DNA of 6,962 bases, taken from positions 1-6,962 of the forward strand of contig USQS01000048.1 of NCBI GenBank assembly GCA_900556865.1, written 5' to 3'. The stretch comes from an uncultured Clostridium sp. (GTDB taxonomy: Bacteria > Bacillota > Clostridia > TANB77 > CAG-508). Both the position numbers and the translations under genes were made by a program. This document shows, in pieces, positions 1 to 6,203 of this stretch; position 1 is the first letter of the stretch; every line of letters starts with the position of its first letter. The notes under the pieces are model-generated. The model had not been told where the DNA came from. It was given only the letters and a program-made list of their open reading frames with translations, and did no database searches.

Positions 1-18
1 ATATAATATACTATCAAT

Positions 19-76
19 AAAAAATGTAGTTTTCTTCTAACATAAAAATGGAGGAAAACCTGCATTTTTTATTTTT
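19..76 (+). terminator. Rho-independent terminator for a + strand gene left of the window
   Basis: Positions 19-37 pair with 51-70 around a loop of about 13 nt, and a T-rich tail follows (65-70, then 72-76). The stem has one bulged base (C59). Two of its pairs, T27/G62 and T35/G53, are G-U wobbles only if the + strand is the RNA; on the other strand they would be A/C mismatches. This indicates that the functional transcript runs left to right, from a gene that ends before the window. That gene would converge on the guaA-thyX operon. Confidence 0.7.
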
Positions 77-100
77 GCTTAAAAAGATAAAAAGAAAATG

Positions 101-150
101 ATAAATAAAAAAATATATAATAGAAAAGTTGGAAAACTTTTCTATTATAT
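101..150 (-). terminator. Rho-independent terminator of the guaA-thyX operon
   Basis: A perfect 16-bp inverted repeat (115-130 with 135-150) surrounds a 4-nt loop (131-134). Read on the minus strand, the hairpin begins 4 nt after the thyX stop codon and is followed by a run of seven U at 113-107 and further U-rich sequence. No T-run follows the hairpin in the + direction, so it is oriented for the minus-strand operon. Confidence 0.85.
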
Positions 151-154
151 AAGT

Positions 155-1570
155 CTATGAATTTGTTTTTAGTAGTGTATCAATAAGTCCACAAGATTCT
201 CTTTTTTCGTTACAAATTAAATCTGTTACACAAGTTGCACCAAGTCCTTTGCCTAAAAGGGGAGATACTTCTTTGACTTGTTTTGCAATTTCTTTTGCTA
301 TACCGCGTATCTGCCATTGTGCTTTATTGCAACATCTTAAGTGTAGAATCCATTGCAGGGTTCTACCATTCATAGAAGTTACAACATTTAGCATTTGGCA
401 ACCAAGGTAGAAATAAATTAAATCTGTATCAGAAATATTTAAAGACTTAAATTCTTCTAAAACTTCTATATTTCTATCATGAGCTTCTATAAACATTTTT
501 TCAAGTTCTGGTTTAGCTTTTATTGTTGCAGGAACAATGTAGTTTTCAAAATTCCAAAGTGGTAAAAATTCTGGCACAAGAAGTGAGTGCATACGGTGTC
601 TTGTAAGATGAGTTAAAATAGAAAGTGATATTGGAATTTGGAAAGTAAAGTTTACTTGCTCAAGTTCACGATTTTCTTCTTTATGCAAAATTATATTCAT
701 ATATTTTGCTTTAAAGTCTTTGTCTTTTTTCTCTAAATTGCACATAATTTCAGTTGCTTCACTTTCAGAACATTGAAAATGATACATAATTGAACTTTTT
801 AGTATCACATCATCAGAACTAGCTGTGTAGCTAATAAGATGAGGTTTATCTAAAATTTTTACATTAGGACGACAAGATAAACTTTCTAAATACTCAAAAG
901 GTTCTTCAACTTTTGGAGTATAAGCAGAAATTTGTTCTTCTAAATAAGGAATATATTTTTTTATAATGTTATAAAATTCATTTCCAAGTTTATTTAATTC
1001 AGAAATTTTACTTAAAGGTCCATATAAAAAAGATAAAACCATCTTTTTTAGTTCTCTAGCATTTAATCCCATAATTATATTGCTATGGAAAGAGTAAGGT
1101 AAAATAAAACGTGAATCTTCAACATTTATACCTTCATCTACTAAATTGCCATATGTGTTGAAAAGATATTTCATGTGTTTAACATATTTTTCTTTTATTT
1201 CTTCATTTTTTGGATGAGGCTTTAAATCTTTTGTACGAAATTCTGGAACGTAAAATCCAGCTGTTCTAAAGTCAACTTCTCTTCTAGATTTTATTGTAAA
1301 TGATGTAAGCCTACTGCCAATTATTGTTTGCTCTACAATAGGGGTAACATCACATATTGCAAAAACCAAATAATCATGTTCAATAATAGATTCATGTCCC
1401 ATACTGATAATTCTTTTTATTAAATTAAGATTTTTTTCATAATTATTACAGCTTTCTAAAACTTCAAAAACATTTCCTTTAAATCTGGAAAGTTTACCTG
1501 CTGCAGCAACTTTTTGAATACGTGTTTCTAATTCTTCTTTGTTACAACCGCCAATTAGTTCTATTTTCAT
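155..1570 (-). CDS. thyX: Tandem-domain ThyX-family (FAD-dependent) thymidylate synthase
   Basis: ThyX enzymes methylate dUMP to dTMP using methylenetetrahydrofolate, with FAD and NADPH. This 471-aa protein is about twice the usual 220-250 aa and contains two ThyX-like halves. The N-terminal half (about 1-215) has HESIIEH at 59-65, a degenerate signature at 85-98 (GSR..S....SRR in place of RHR..S....S.R) and NARE at 170-173. The C-terminal half (about 285-445) has an intact RHR at 324-326 with S329 but loses the rest of the signature, and ends with a well-preserved N-R...LR...AQWQIR block (401-422). Each half therefore keeps a different part of the ThyX active site, which suggests a pseudo-symmetric fused dimer (inference). 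The ATG at 1570 follows a GGAAGG ribosome binding site, 27 nt after the guaA stop, so the two genes are cotranscribed. Membership of the ThyX superfamily is clear; the exact activity of this two-domain form is not proven by sequence. Confidence 0.88.
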   Translation of the reverse strand: MKIELIGGCNKEELETRIQKVAAAGKLSRFKGNVFEVLESCNNYEKNLNLIKRIISMGHESIIEHDYLVFAICDVTPIVEQTIIGSRLTSFTIKSRREVDFRTAGFYVPEFRTKDLKPHPKNEEIKEKYVKHMKYLFNTYGNLVDEGINVEDSRFILPYSFHSNIIMGLNARELKKMVLSFLYGPLSKISELNKLGNEFYNIIKKYIPYLEEQISAYTPKVEEPFEYLESLSCRPNVKILDKPHLISYTASSDDVILKSSIMYHFQCSESEATEIMCNLEKKDKDFKAKYMNIILHKEENRELEQVNFTFQIPISLSILTHLTRHRMHSLLVPEFLPLWNFENYIVPATIKAKPELEKMFIEAHDRNIEVLEEFKSLNISDTDLIYFYLGCQMLNVVTSMNGRTLQWILHLRCCNKAQWQIRGIAKEIAKQVKEVSPLLGKGLGATCVTDLICNEKRESCGLIDTLLKTNS

Positions 1571-1597
1571 ATTTATAAAATTCCTTCCTTTAATTAA

Positions 1598-3136
1598 TTA
1601 TTCCCATTCTATTGTTGCAGGTGGTTTAGATGTTATATCATAAACAACTCTGTTTACATGTTTTACTTCATTAACAATTCTTGAAGATATTTTTTCTAAA
1701 ATTTCGTATGGAATTTTACTCCAAACTCCTGTCATAAAGTCTGTTGTTTCAACTGCTCTTAAGGCTATAGTGTAATCATATGTACGTTCATCTCCCATAA
1801 CACCAACTGAACGTAAATTTGTTAATACTGCAAAATATTGGTTAATTGATTTATGTAGGTTTGCATTGGCAATTTCTTCTCTAAATATGCTGTCTGCTTC
1901 TCTTAATATATTTAGTTTGTTTTCTGTAATGTCGCCAATTATACGTATTGCTAAACCTGGTCCTGGGAAAGGTTGTCTAAATACTAGATTTTCTGGAATG
2001 CCAAGTTCTAACCCAACTTTTCTTACTTCATCTTTAAATAAGTCTCGTAAAGGCTCAACTATTTCTTTAAAATCAACATAGTCGGGAAGTCCACCTACAT
2101 TGTGGTGACTTTTTATAACAGCACTTTTTCCTAGTCCACTTTCTATTACGTCTGGGTATATGGTTCCTTGAACTAAAAAGTCAACAGAGCCTATTTTTTT
2201 TGCTTCCTGTTCAAATACTCTTATAAATTCTTCGCCAATTATTTTCCTTTTTTTCTCTGGGTCTGTAACATCACTTAATTTATTTAAAAATCTTTCTTTG
2301 GCATTTACTCTAATAAAGTTTAAGTCATAATTTTTTGTAAATATTTCTTCAACTTCATCTCCTTCATTTTTTCGAAGTAGACCGTGGTCAACAAATATAC
2401 ATGTTAAATTTTTGCCAATTGCTTTACTTAAAAGTACTGCAGCAACTGAAGAATCTACACCACCAGATAAGGCACAAAGTGCTTTTTTATCTCCGATTTT
2501 TTGCTTTAAGGTTTGTATCATATCTTCAGTGAAAGATGACATAACCCAATCTCCTTGGCAACCACATATATTATATAAAAAGTTTTTTATAACTTGAGTA
2601 CCATTTACAGAATTATTTACTTCTGGATGAAATTGAATTCCATATAGTTTTTTCTCGCAATTTTCCATTGCAGCATTTGGGCAAACAGAGGTGTAAGCGA
2701 TTTTTTTGAAATTGTCAGGAATTTTTTCAACATAGTCTGTATGACTCATTAAAAATGTATTTGTGTTTTCAAATCCTTTAAATAACAAAGATGTAGTATC
2801 TAAATTTACTAAAGTTTCTCCATATTCTCGTGTACTTGCTGTTTTTACATTACCTCCTAAACAGTGTGTCATTAATTGCATACCATAGCAAATTCCAAGA
2901 ACAGGAATTCCAAGTGTAAAAATTTTTTCATCACATTTAGGCGAATTTTCGCCATAAACACTTGCAGGACCTCCTGTAAATATTATGCCTTTTGGATTTT
3001 TTTCTTTGATTTTTTCTATTGGTATGTCAAAAGGAACAACTTCGGAATAAACATTACATTCACGAACTCTACGTGCTATTAATTGATTGTATTGTCCACC
3101 GAAATCTAAAATTAAAATTAATTCATTTTTTTTCAA
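1598..3136 (-). CDS. guaA: GMP synthase (glutamine-hydrolysing)
   Basis: GuaA converts XMP to GMP with ATP and glutamine, the last step of cytosolic guanine nucleotide synthesis. In the 512-aa product, the class I glutamine amidotransferase domain (about 5-195) has the nucleophile Cys83 in GICYG and His170/Glu172 in HPEV. The ATP pyrophosphatase domain follows with the P-loop SGGVDSS (224-230). The C-terminal dimerisation domain includes QPFPGPGLAIRI and ends in the family-typical IEWE. I place the start at TTG 3136: GGAGGT (3149-3144) lies 7 nt upstream, giving 512 aa against about 513 for Bacillus subtilis GuaA. An upstream in-frame TTG at 3151 would put the ribosome binding site inside the gene. 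The gene is first in an operon with thyX. The leader is only about 20 nt long, so there is no room for a guanine riboswitch. Confidence 0.97.
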   Translation of the reverse strand: MKKNELILILDFGGQYNQLIARRVRECNVYSEVVPFDIPIEKIKEKNPKGIIFTGGPASVYGENSPKCDEKIFTLGIPVLGICYGMQLMTHCLGGNVKTASTREYGETLVNLDTTSLLFKGFENTNTFLMSHTDYVEKIPDNFKKIAYTSVCPNAAMENCEKKLYGIQFHPEVNNSVNGTQVIKNFLYNICGCQGDWVMSSFTEDMIQTLKQKIGDKKALCALSGGVDSSVAAVLLSKAIGKNLTCIFVDHGLLRKNEGDEVEEIFTKNYDLNFIRVNAKERFLNKLSDVTDPEKKRKIIGEEFIRVFEQEAKKIGSVDFLVQGTIYPDVIESGLGKSAVIKSHHNVGGLPDYVDFKEIVEPLRDLFKDEVRKVGLELGIPENLVFRQPFPGPGLAIRIIGDITENKLNILREADSIFREEIANANLHKSINQYFAVLTNLRSVGVMGDERTYDYTIALRAVETTDFMTGVWSKIPYEILEKISSRIVNEVKHVNRVVYDITSKPPATIEWE

Positions 3137-3143
3137 GATATAT

Positions 3144-3149
3144 ACCTCC
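3144..3149 (-). promoter_or_regulatory. Ribosome binding site that fixes the guaA TTG start
   Basis: GGAGGT on the minus strand sits 7 nt before the TTG at 3136-3134. It overlaps codons 1-3 of the longer reading that would begin at 3151, so it excludes that upstream TTG as the start. Confidence 0.85.
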
Positions 3150-3165
3150 AATTCAAATTTGTTTA

Positions 3166-3194
3166 ATTATACCATAGTTCTTTCAAATTGTCAT
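3166..3194 (-). promoter_or_regulatory. Sigma-A promoter of guaA-thyX
   Basis: On the minus strand, the -35 box ATGACA (3194-3189, 5 of 6 consensus) is separated by 17 nt from a perfect -10 box TATAAT (3171-3166). The -10 is preceded by TGG, an extended -10 element. Transcription should start near 3159, about 10 nt before the ribosome binding site. Confidence 0.8.
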
Positions 3195-3276
3195 TAAAAA
3201 ATTTGCATATAAAAATAATTTAACATATATAGTTACAATTGGTCGCTTACGCGGTGTTTCAAAACAATATATTATC

Positions 3277-3305
3277 AAATTTTAGAATAGATTATTTCAT
3301 AAACT
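3277..3305 (+). promoter_or_regulatory. Possible sigma-E-type promoter of spoIIP
   Basis: CATAAACT (3298-3305) matches the Bacillus sigma-E -10 consensus CATACAHT at 7 of 8 positions. AAATTTT (3277-3283), 14 nt upstream, matches the -35 KMATATT at 5 of 7. The predicted start near 3312 is about 22 nt before the AGGAG of spoIIP. In B. subtilis spoIIP is a mother-cell sigma-E gene, so the match is plausible. In sequence this AT-rich such a match can occur by chance. Confidence 0.3.
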
Positions 3306-3346
3306 GTGAATTGGAACCATATATATTAAATATAGGAGCTAATGTT

Positions 3347-4490
3347 ATGTTTAAAGTAGTAAAGTTAAAAGATATAATTAAGATTTTATTTATAATGATT
3401 ATTATTTATTTTTTAGGAAGAATAATTTTTAATAATAATAATGAAAGAGTTGAAGCTAAAGTAGACGAGAAAAAGGAAAGTTTTTTAGCTTTAGGTCTTA
3501 ACTATGAAAGCACATTTATAAAAAAGGTAGTTAATTGTGCAAAAGATGAGGAAGAAAAAACAGAGGATATGGAACAAACTACATCTTTCTTTGAACCAGA
3601 ATCTATTTTTAAAACTGCTTCAGTGGCATTTAGGGCTGAAAAAAAAGAAGAAAATATTGGACAAGATGACAAAAATACTTCAAAAGAAAATGTTGCTCAA
3701 GAAAATATCCAAAATCAAGATGTAGATCAAAATCAAGCTGTAGAAGTTGTAACACCTAACCCTATTGCTGAAAACTATAATAGGGAATTTAATGGTATTA
3801 AAATAAAAAATGGAACATCATATGAGTTAACAGATGATATGTTAAATCCAAATAATTTAGAAATTAATAATAAAAATGTTCTTATATTTCATACTCATAC
3901 ATGTGAAAGCTATACAGAAAGTGAAGATTATAAATATATTCCATCACGGAAATTTTAGAACAACAGATTTGAATTATTCTGTTTCAAAAGTAGGAGATGA
4001 ATTAAACAGTAATTTAGTAAAATATGGTTTTAATGTTAACCATAATACTACTTTTCACGATTTCCCAGCATACACAGGTTCATATACAAGGTCACTTGAA
4101 ACTGTAAAGCAAACTCTTGATAATTTTAATTCAGATATTATTATAGATTTACATAGAGACGCAATTGGTAGTAATAGTAGTTATGCACCAACAGTGAAAA
4201 TTGGAGATGATTATTGTGCACAATTGATGTTTGTAATAGGAACTAATGGGGGAGGTCTTTACCATCCTAACTGGAATTCTAATTTAAAATTTGCAATTAA
4301 AATTCAAGAAAAGGCAAATGAAATTTATCCAGGATTATTTAAACCTATTGTCCTTAGGAATTCTAGATATAATCAACATTTAGGTAAAGCAGCATGTATT
4401 ATTGAAGTTGGAGCTACAGGTAATACTTTAAATCAAGCAATTAGTAGTATGAAATATTTGTCTTATGTGATGAGTGAAGCTTTGAAGTAA
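3347..4490 (+). CDS. spoIIP: Stage II sporulation protein P, read through a +1 frameshift at a CGG codon
   Basis: SpoIIP is a membrane-anchored peptidoglycan amidase/endopeptidase that works with SpoIID and SpoIIM during engulfment of the forespore. Reading 3347-3946, skipping C3947 and continuing 3948-4490 gives 380 aa, close to the usual length. The protein has an N-terminal membrane segment (about 8-24) and a long E/K/N/Q-rich linker (about 30-150). The catalytic domain starts near 165 with HTHT..E (182-187), then DLHRDA (His269) and IEVGATGNT (Glu353), the family's metal and catalytic blocks. Without the shift, translation stops at TAG 3956-3958, losing DLHRDA and EVGATGN. The first ATG with a good ribosome binding site is 3347 (AGGAG at 3334-3338, 8 nt spacing). 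The downstream frame has an ATG at 3876, but no ribosome binding site precedes it and the domain would be cut in half. The gene is either translated by frameshifting, a pseudogene, or affected by a sequencing error; I favour frameshifting because ytvI shows the same event. Confidence 0.88.
3944..3950 (+). other. Putative +1 frameshift site TCA-CGG-A in spoIIP
   Basis: Frame 0 reads CCA TCA CGG AAA TTT TAG. Family similarity leaves this frame after TCA (Ser200) and resumes with GGA AAT TTT AGA (Gly-Asn-Phe-Arg), which leads into the conserved RTTD segment. The change equals one extra base, C3947, next to no homopolymer. The first in-frame stop follows two codons after the CGG. Confidence 0.7.
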
Positions 4491-4492
4491 GC

Positions 4493-4523
4493 GAATAAAA
4501 CTTTAAATATAGTTACATACTTA
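4493..4523 (+). promoter_or_regulatory. Possible sigma-G/sigma-F-type promoter before ytvI
   Basis: GAATA (4493-4497) and CATACTTA (4516-4523), separated by 18 nt, resemble the forespore sigma-G pattern GMATR-N18-CATNMTA. The -10 mismatches at one position. The site lies in the 53-nt gap after spoIIP and overlaps an 8-bp inverted repeat (4501-4508 with 4524-4531) whose right arm includes the start of the ytvI ribosome binding site. It could give ytvI its own sporulation timing, but this is a pattern match only. Confidence 0.3.
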
Positions 4524-4543
4524 ATTTAAAGGAGTGACTTGGT

Positions 4544-5642
4544 ATGTCAAAGGAATTTAATTATTGGGTAAGTGTTTTAAAAAGAATTGGATATTTAGTT
4601 ATTGCCATTTTTCTTACATTTCTTGCATTCAAGCTTTCTTTGTTTTATATGCCTTTTTTAATAGCTTTTATAATATCTCTTTTTATGGAACCGGGTATTA
4701 AAAAACTTATGAAAAAATTTAAGTTTTCAAGAAGGTTAAGTTCTATTATTGTGTTTATAATAACATTTGGAATAATTATTGGCATTCTTGTTTGGGGAGT
4801 TATAACACTTGCTTCTGAATCTACTAATTTGTTAAGGAGCTTCAATGATTATTATAATAAGGCATATAGCCAAATTCAAAATTGGGTTGGTAATATTAAT
4901 ATAGATAGTTTAAAAATACCATCTGAATTGTTAGATATAGCTAAAAATACGGCATTTTCGGTGCTAAATAGTTTAGCAAAATGGATTCAAGCTTTTTTTA
5001 CAAGTTTTGTAAGTAGCATCACATCAATTCCGGCTATTGCAATATATTTTTCTATAACAATTCTTGCTTTATATTTTATTTGCACAGATAAAATTTATAT
5101 TTTAGATGAGTTGGAACATCATTTGCCGGAAAAATGGATGAAGGAATTGTCAAAACACTTAAGAGAGCTTATAAAGGTTTTAGGAGGATACTTAAAAGCT
5201 CAAGCTACACTTGTTTTTATTTCTTTTATAATTTGTTTAATTGGCTTGTATATCTTGTATTTTCTAAACTTTTCAGTTAAGTTTCCACTTCTTATTGCAC
5301 TTGGAATTGCTTTTATTGATGCTCTTCCAATTCTTGGTTCAGGAACGGCAATGGTACCATGGGGAGTGGTATCTGCCTTAAATGGAGATTTTAAGCTAGG
5401 TGTGGCTATTATTGTTTTATGGATAGTAATGTCTGTTGTAAGACAGTTTATAGAACCTAAAATTGTAAGTGGGAATATTGGAATTCATCCAATTTTTACA
5501 ATTGCTGCTATGTATACAGGTTTTAAGTTTATGGGTGTAACCCGGTTTGTTTATTGGTCCAATTGTGCTTATTATTTTGAAGAATATTTTTAGTAGGTTT
5601 TTAGATGGTGGAGTTATGAAAGTTATTTTTGATATAAAATAA
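4544..5642 (+). CDS. ytvI: YtvI-like sporulation membrane protein (AI-2E transporter family), read through a +1 frameshift at CGG
   Basis: This is a multi-pass membrane protein of the AI-2E/UPF0118 family. The sporulation-associated member YtvI is the best fit by length and by its neighbour spoIIP; its molecular role is not established. Reading 4544-5542, skipping C5543 and continuing 5544-5642 gives 365 aa, against about 371 for B. subtilis YtvI. Hydrophobic segments lie near 13-47 (two), 67-90, 150-180, 217-237, 240-265, 285-305 and 315-350, with a more polar stretch between 90 and 145. The conserved IEPKIVSGNIGIHP and MYTGFKFMGV blocks are present. The family motif GLFIGPIVLIIL appears only after the +1 shift; without it the reading gives an atypical tail ending at TAG 5591-5593. 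AAAGGAG (4528-4534) lies 9 nt before the ATG. The gene is 53 nt downstream of spoIIP, and the shifted stop codon lies inside the terminator stem. Confidence 0.85.
5540..5546 (+). other. Putative +1 frameshift site ACC-CGG-T in ytvI
   Basis: Frame 0 reads GGT GTA ACC CGG TTT. Family similarity resumes one base later at GGT TTG TTT ATT GGT CCA (Gly-Leu-Phe-Ile-Gly-Pro), the conserved last transmembrane motif. One base is in excess within CCC (5541-5543). The result equals reading the four bases CGGT as a single glycine, the same rule as in spoIIP. Confidence 0.7.
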
Positions 5643-5659
5643 CTTTCAAAGATTTTTTT
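5617..5659 (+). terminator. Rho-independent terminator after ytvI
   Basis: A perfect 13-bp stem (5617-5629 with 5636-5648) has a 6-nt loop and is followed by seven T at 5653-5659. If ytvI is read in the shifted frame, its last codons and TAA (5640-5642) lie within this hairpin. If ribosomes stop at 5593, the hairpin stands free 23 nt downstream. It separates the sporulation genes from the next operon. Confidence 0.85.
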
Positions 5660-5665
5660 GATAGC

Positions 5666-5694
5666 TTGACAATTTTAATAATGTGTAATATAAT
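5666..5694 (+). promoter_or_regulatory. Consensus sigma-A promoter of the regulator-suf operon
   Basis: TTGACA (5666-5671) and TATAAT (5689-5694) are both perfect consensus hexamers with 17 nt between them. Transcription should start near 5701. A promoter this strong normally needs repression, which fits the palindrome overlapping its start. Confidence 0.92.
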
Positions 5695-5713
5695 GTTAGC
5701 CGAAGTTAACATT
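5692..5713 (+). promoter_or_regulatory. Palindromic operator candidate over the suf promoter start
   Basis: The arms AATGTTAGC (5692-5700) and GTTAACATT (5705-5713) form an inverted repeat with one mismatch around a 4-nt centre (CGAA). It covers the end of the -10 box and the transcription start, where a repressor would block initiation. GTTAGC/GTTAAC resembles the GTTAG-CTAAC core of DtxR/IdeR boxes, and the first gene downstream encodes a DtxR-fold protein, so autorepression is likely (inference). Confidence 0.65.
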
Positions 5714-5726
5714 TAAGGAGAAAGTT

Positions 5727-6176
5727 ATGATTTCAAAAGCATTAGAAGAATATATAAAAACTATGTATGTTTTAAAAATAAAAAAAGGCGAAATTAGAGT
5801 TACAGATGTTGCAGATTTAATGAATTGCTCAAAACCCAGTGTAAACAAGGCTTTGAATAATTTGAAATCTGAAAAATTAGTTAATTATGAAACATATGGT
5901 AAAATTGAATTAACTAAACAAGGAGAAGATTTAGCCAAAAAAATATTAGAAGCTTATGATATTTTATATTTGTTTTTAAAAGATGTAATAGAGCTAGATG
6001 AAGAAAAAGCACATATAGAAGCGGAAAAAATAAAATTAACAATTGAGGATAATACTTTAAATAAATTAGCAAAATATATTCATAAAGTATTGAATCTAAA
6101 TGATTTAGATTGTGATTATGATATTAATAAAGAAAGGTGTCGTACCTGTGCTAGAAATAAAAGAAAAGAGATTTAA
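5727..6176 (+). CDS. DtxR/MntR-fold transcriptional regulator with C-terminal CX8CX2C, upstream of sufC
   Basis: The 149-aa protein has the length and layout of MntR. It has a winged helix-turn-helix (about 5-65; VTDVADLMNCSKPSVNKALNNL is the recognition region) and a helical dimerisation domain (about 66-125). Aligned by eye to B. subtilis MntR, the metal ligands are mostly gone: Asp8 is Glu8, but Glu11 is Lys11, His77 is Tyr77, and the Glu102/His103 pair is Lys/Leu; only the Glu99 equivalent remains. Instead the C-terminus has Cys129, Cys138 and Cys141 in a CX8CX2C pattern, plus Cys34 in the DNA-binding domain. AAGGAG lies 6 nt before the ATG. The gene is first in the operon, 27 nt before sufC, behind a consensus promoter with a palindrome. 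I infer an Fe-S-, iron- or redox-responsive repressor of suf. Family assignment is firm, the ligand is not. Confidence 0.82.
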   Translation: MISKALEEYIKTMYVLKIKKGEIRVTDVADLMNCSKPSVNKALNNLKSEKLVNYETYGKIELTKQGEDLAKKILEAYDILYLFLKDVIELDEEKAHIEAEKIKLTIEDNTLNKLAKYIHKVLNLNDLDCDYDINKERCRTCARNKRKEI

Positions 6177-6203
6177 ATAATAAAGGAGAGGAAGAATAAC
6201 AAA

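Noticed and set aside
1866..3082. Short + strand reading frames inside guaA (1866-2081, 2412-2597, 2876-3082)
   Set aside because: They are antisense to a well-conserved gene, have no recognisable protein features and are explained as shadows of guaA codon usage.
3137..3151. guaA starting at TTG 3151 (517 aa)
   Set aside because: The GGAGGT ribosome binding site would lie inside that reading. TTG 3136 has the right spacing and gives the usual GuaA length.
3137..3165. Guanine riboswitch in the guaA leader
   Set aside because: The predicted transcript start near 3159 leaves a leader of about 20 nt, far too short for a purine aptamer.
3239..3346. A 36-residue N-terminal extension of SpoIIP from TTG 3239
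   Set aside because: There is no ribosome binding site at 3239, whereas ATG 3347 has AGGAG at 8 nt and is directly followed by the membrane anchor.
3876..4490. A separate gene starting at ATG 3876
   Set aside because: No ribosome binding site precedes this ATG, its first 24 residues are an out-of-frame reading of spoIIP, and the rest is the missing C-terminal half of the SpoIIP catalytic domain.
3944..5546. CGG reassigned to another amino acid (for example Trp or Gln)
   Set aside because: Such CGG reassignments have been reported in other low-GC bacteria, but a changed meaning would not restore the reading frame; in both genes similarity resumes one base later.
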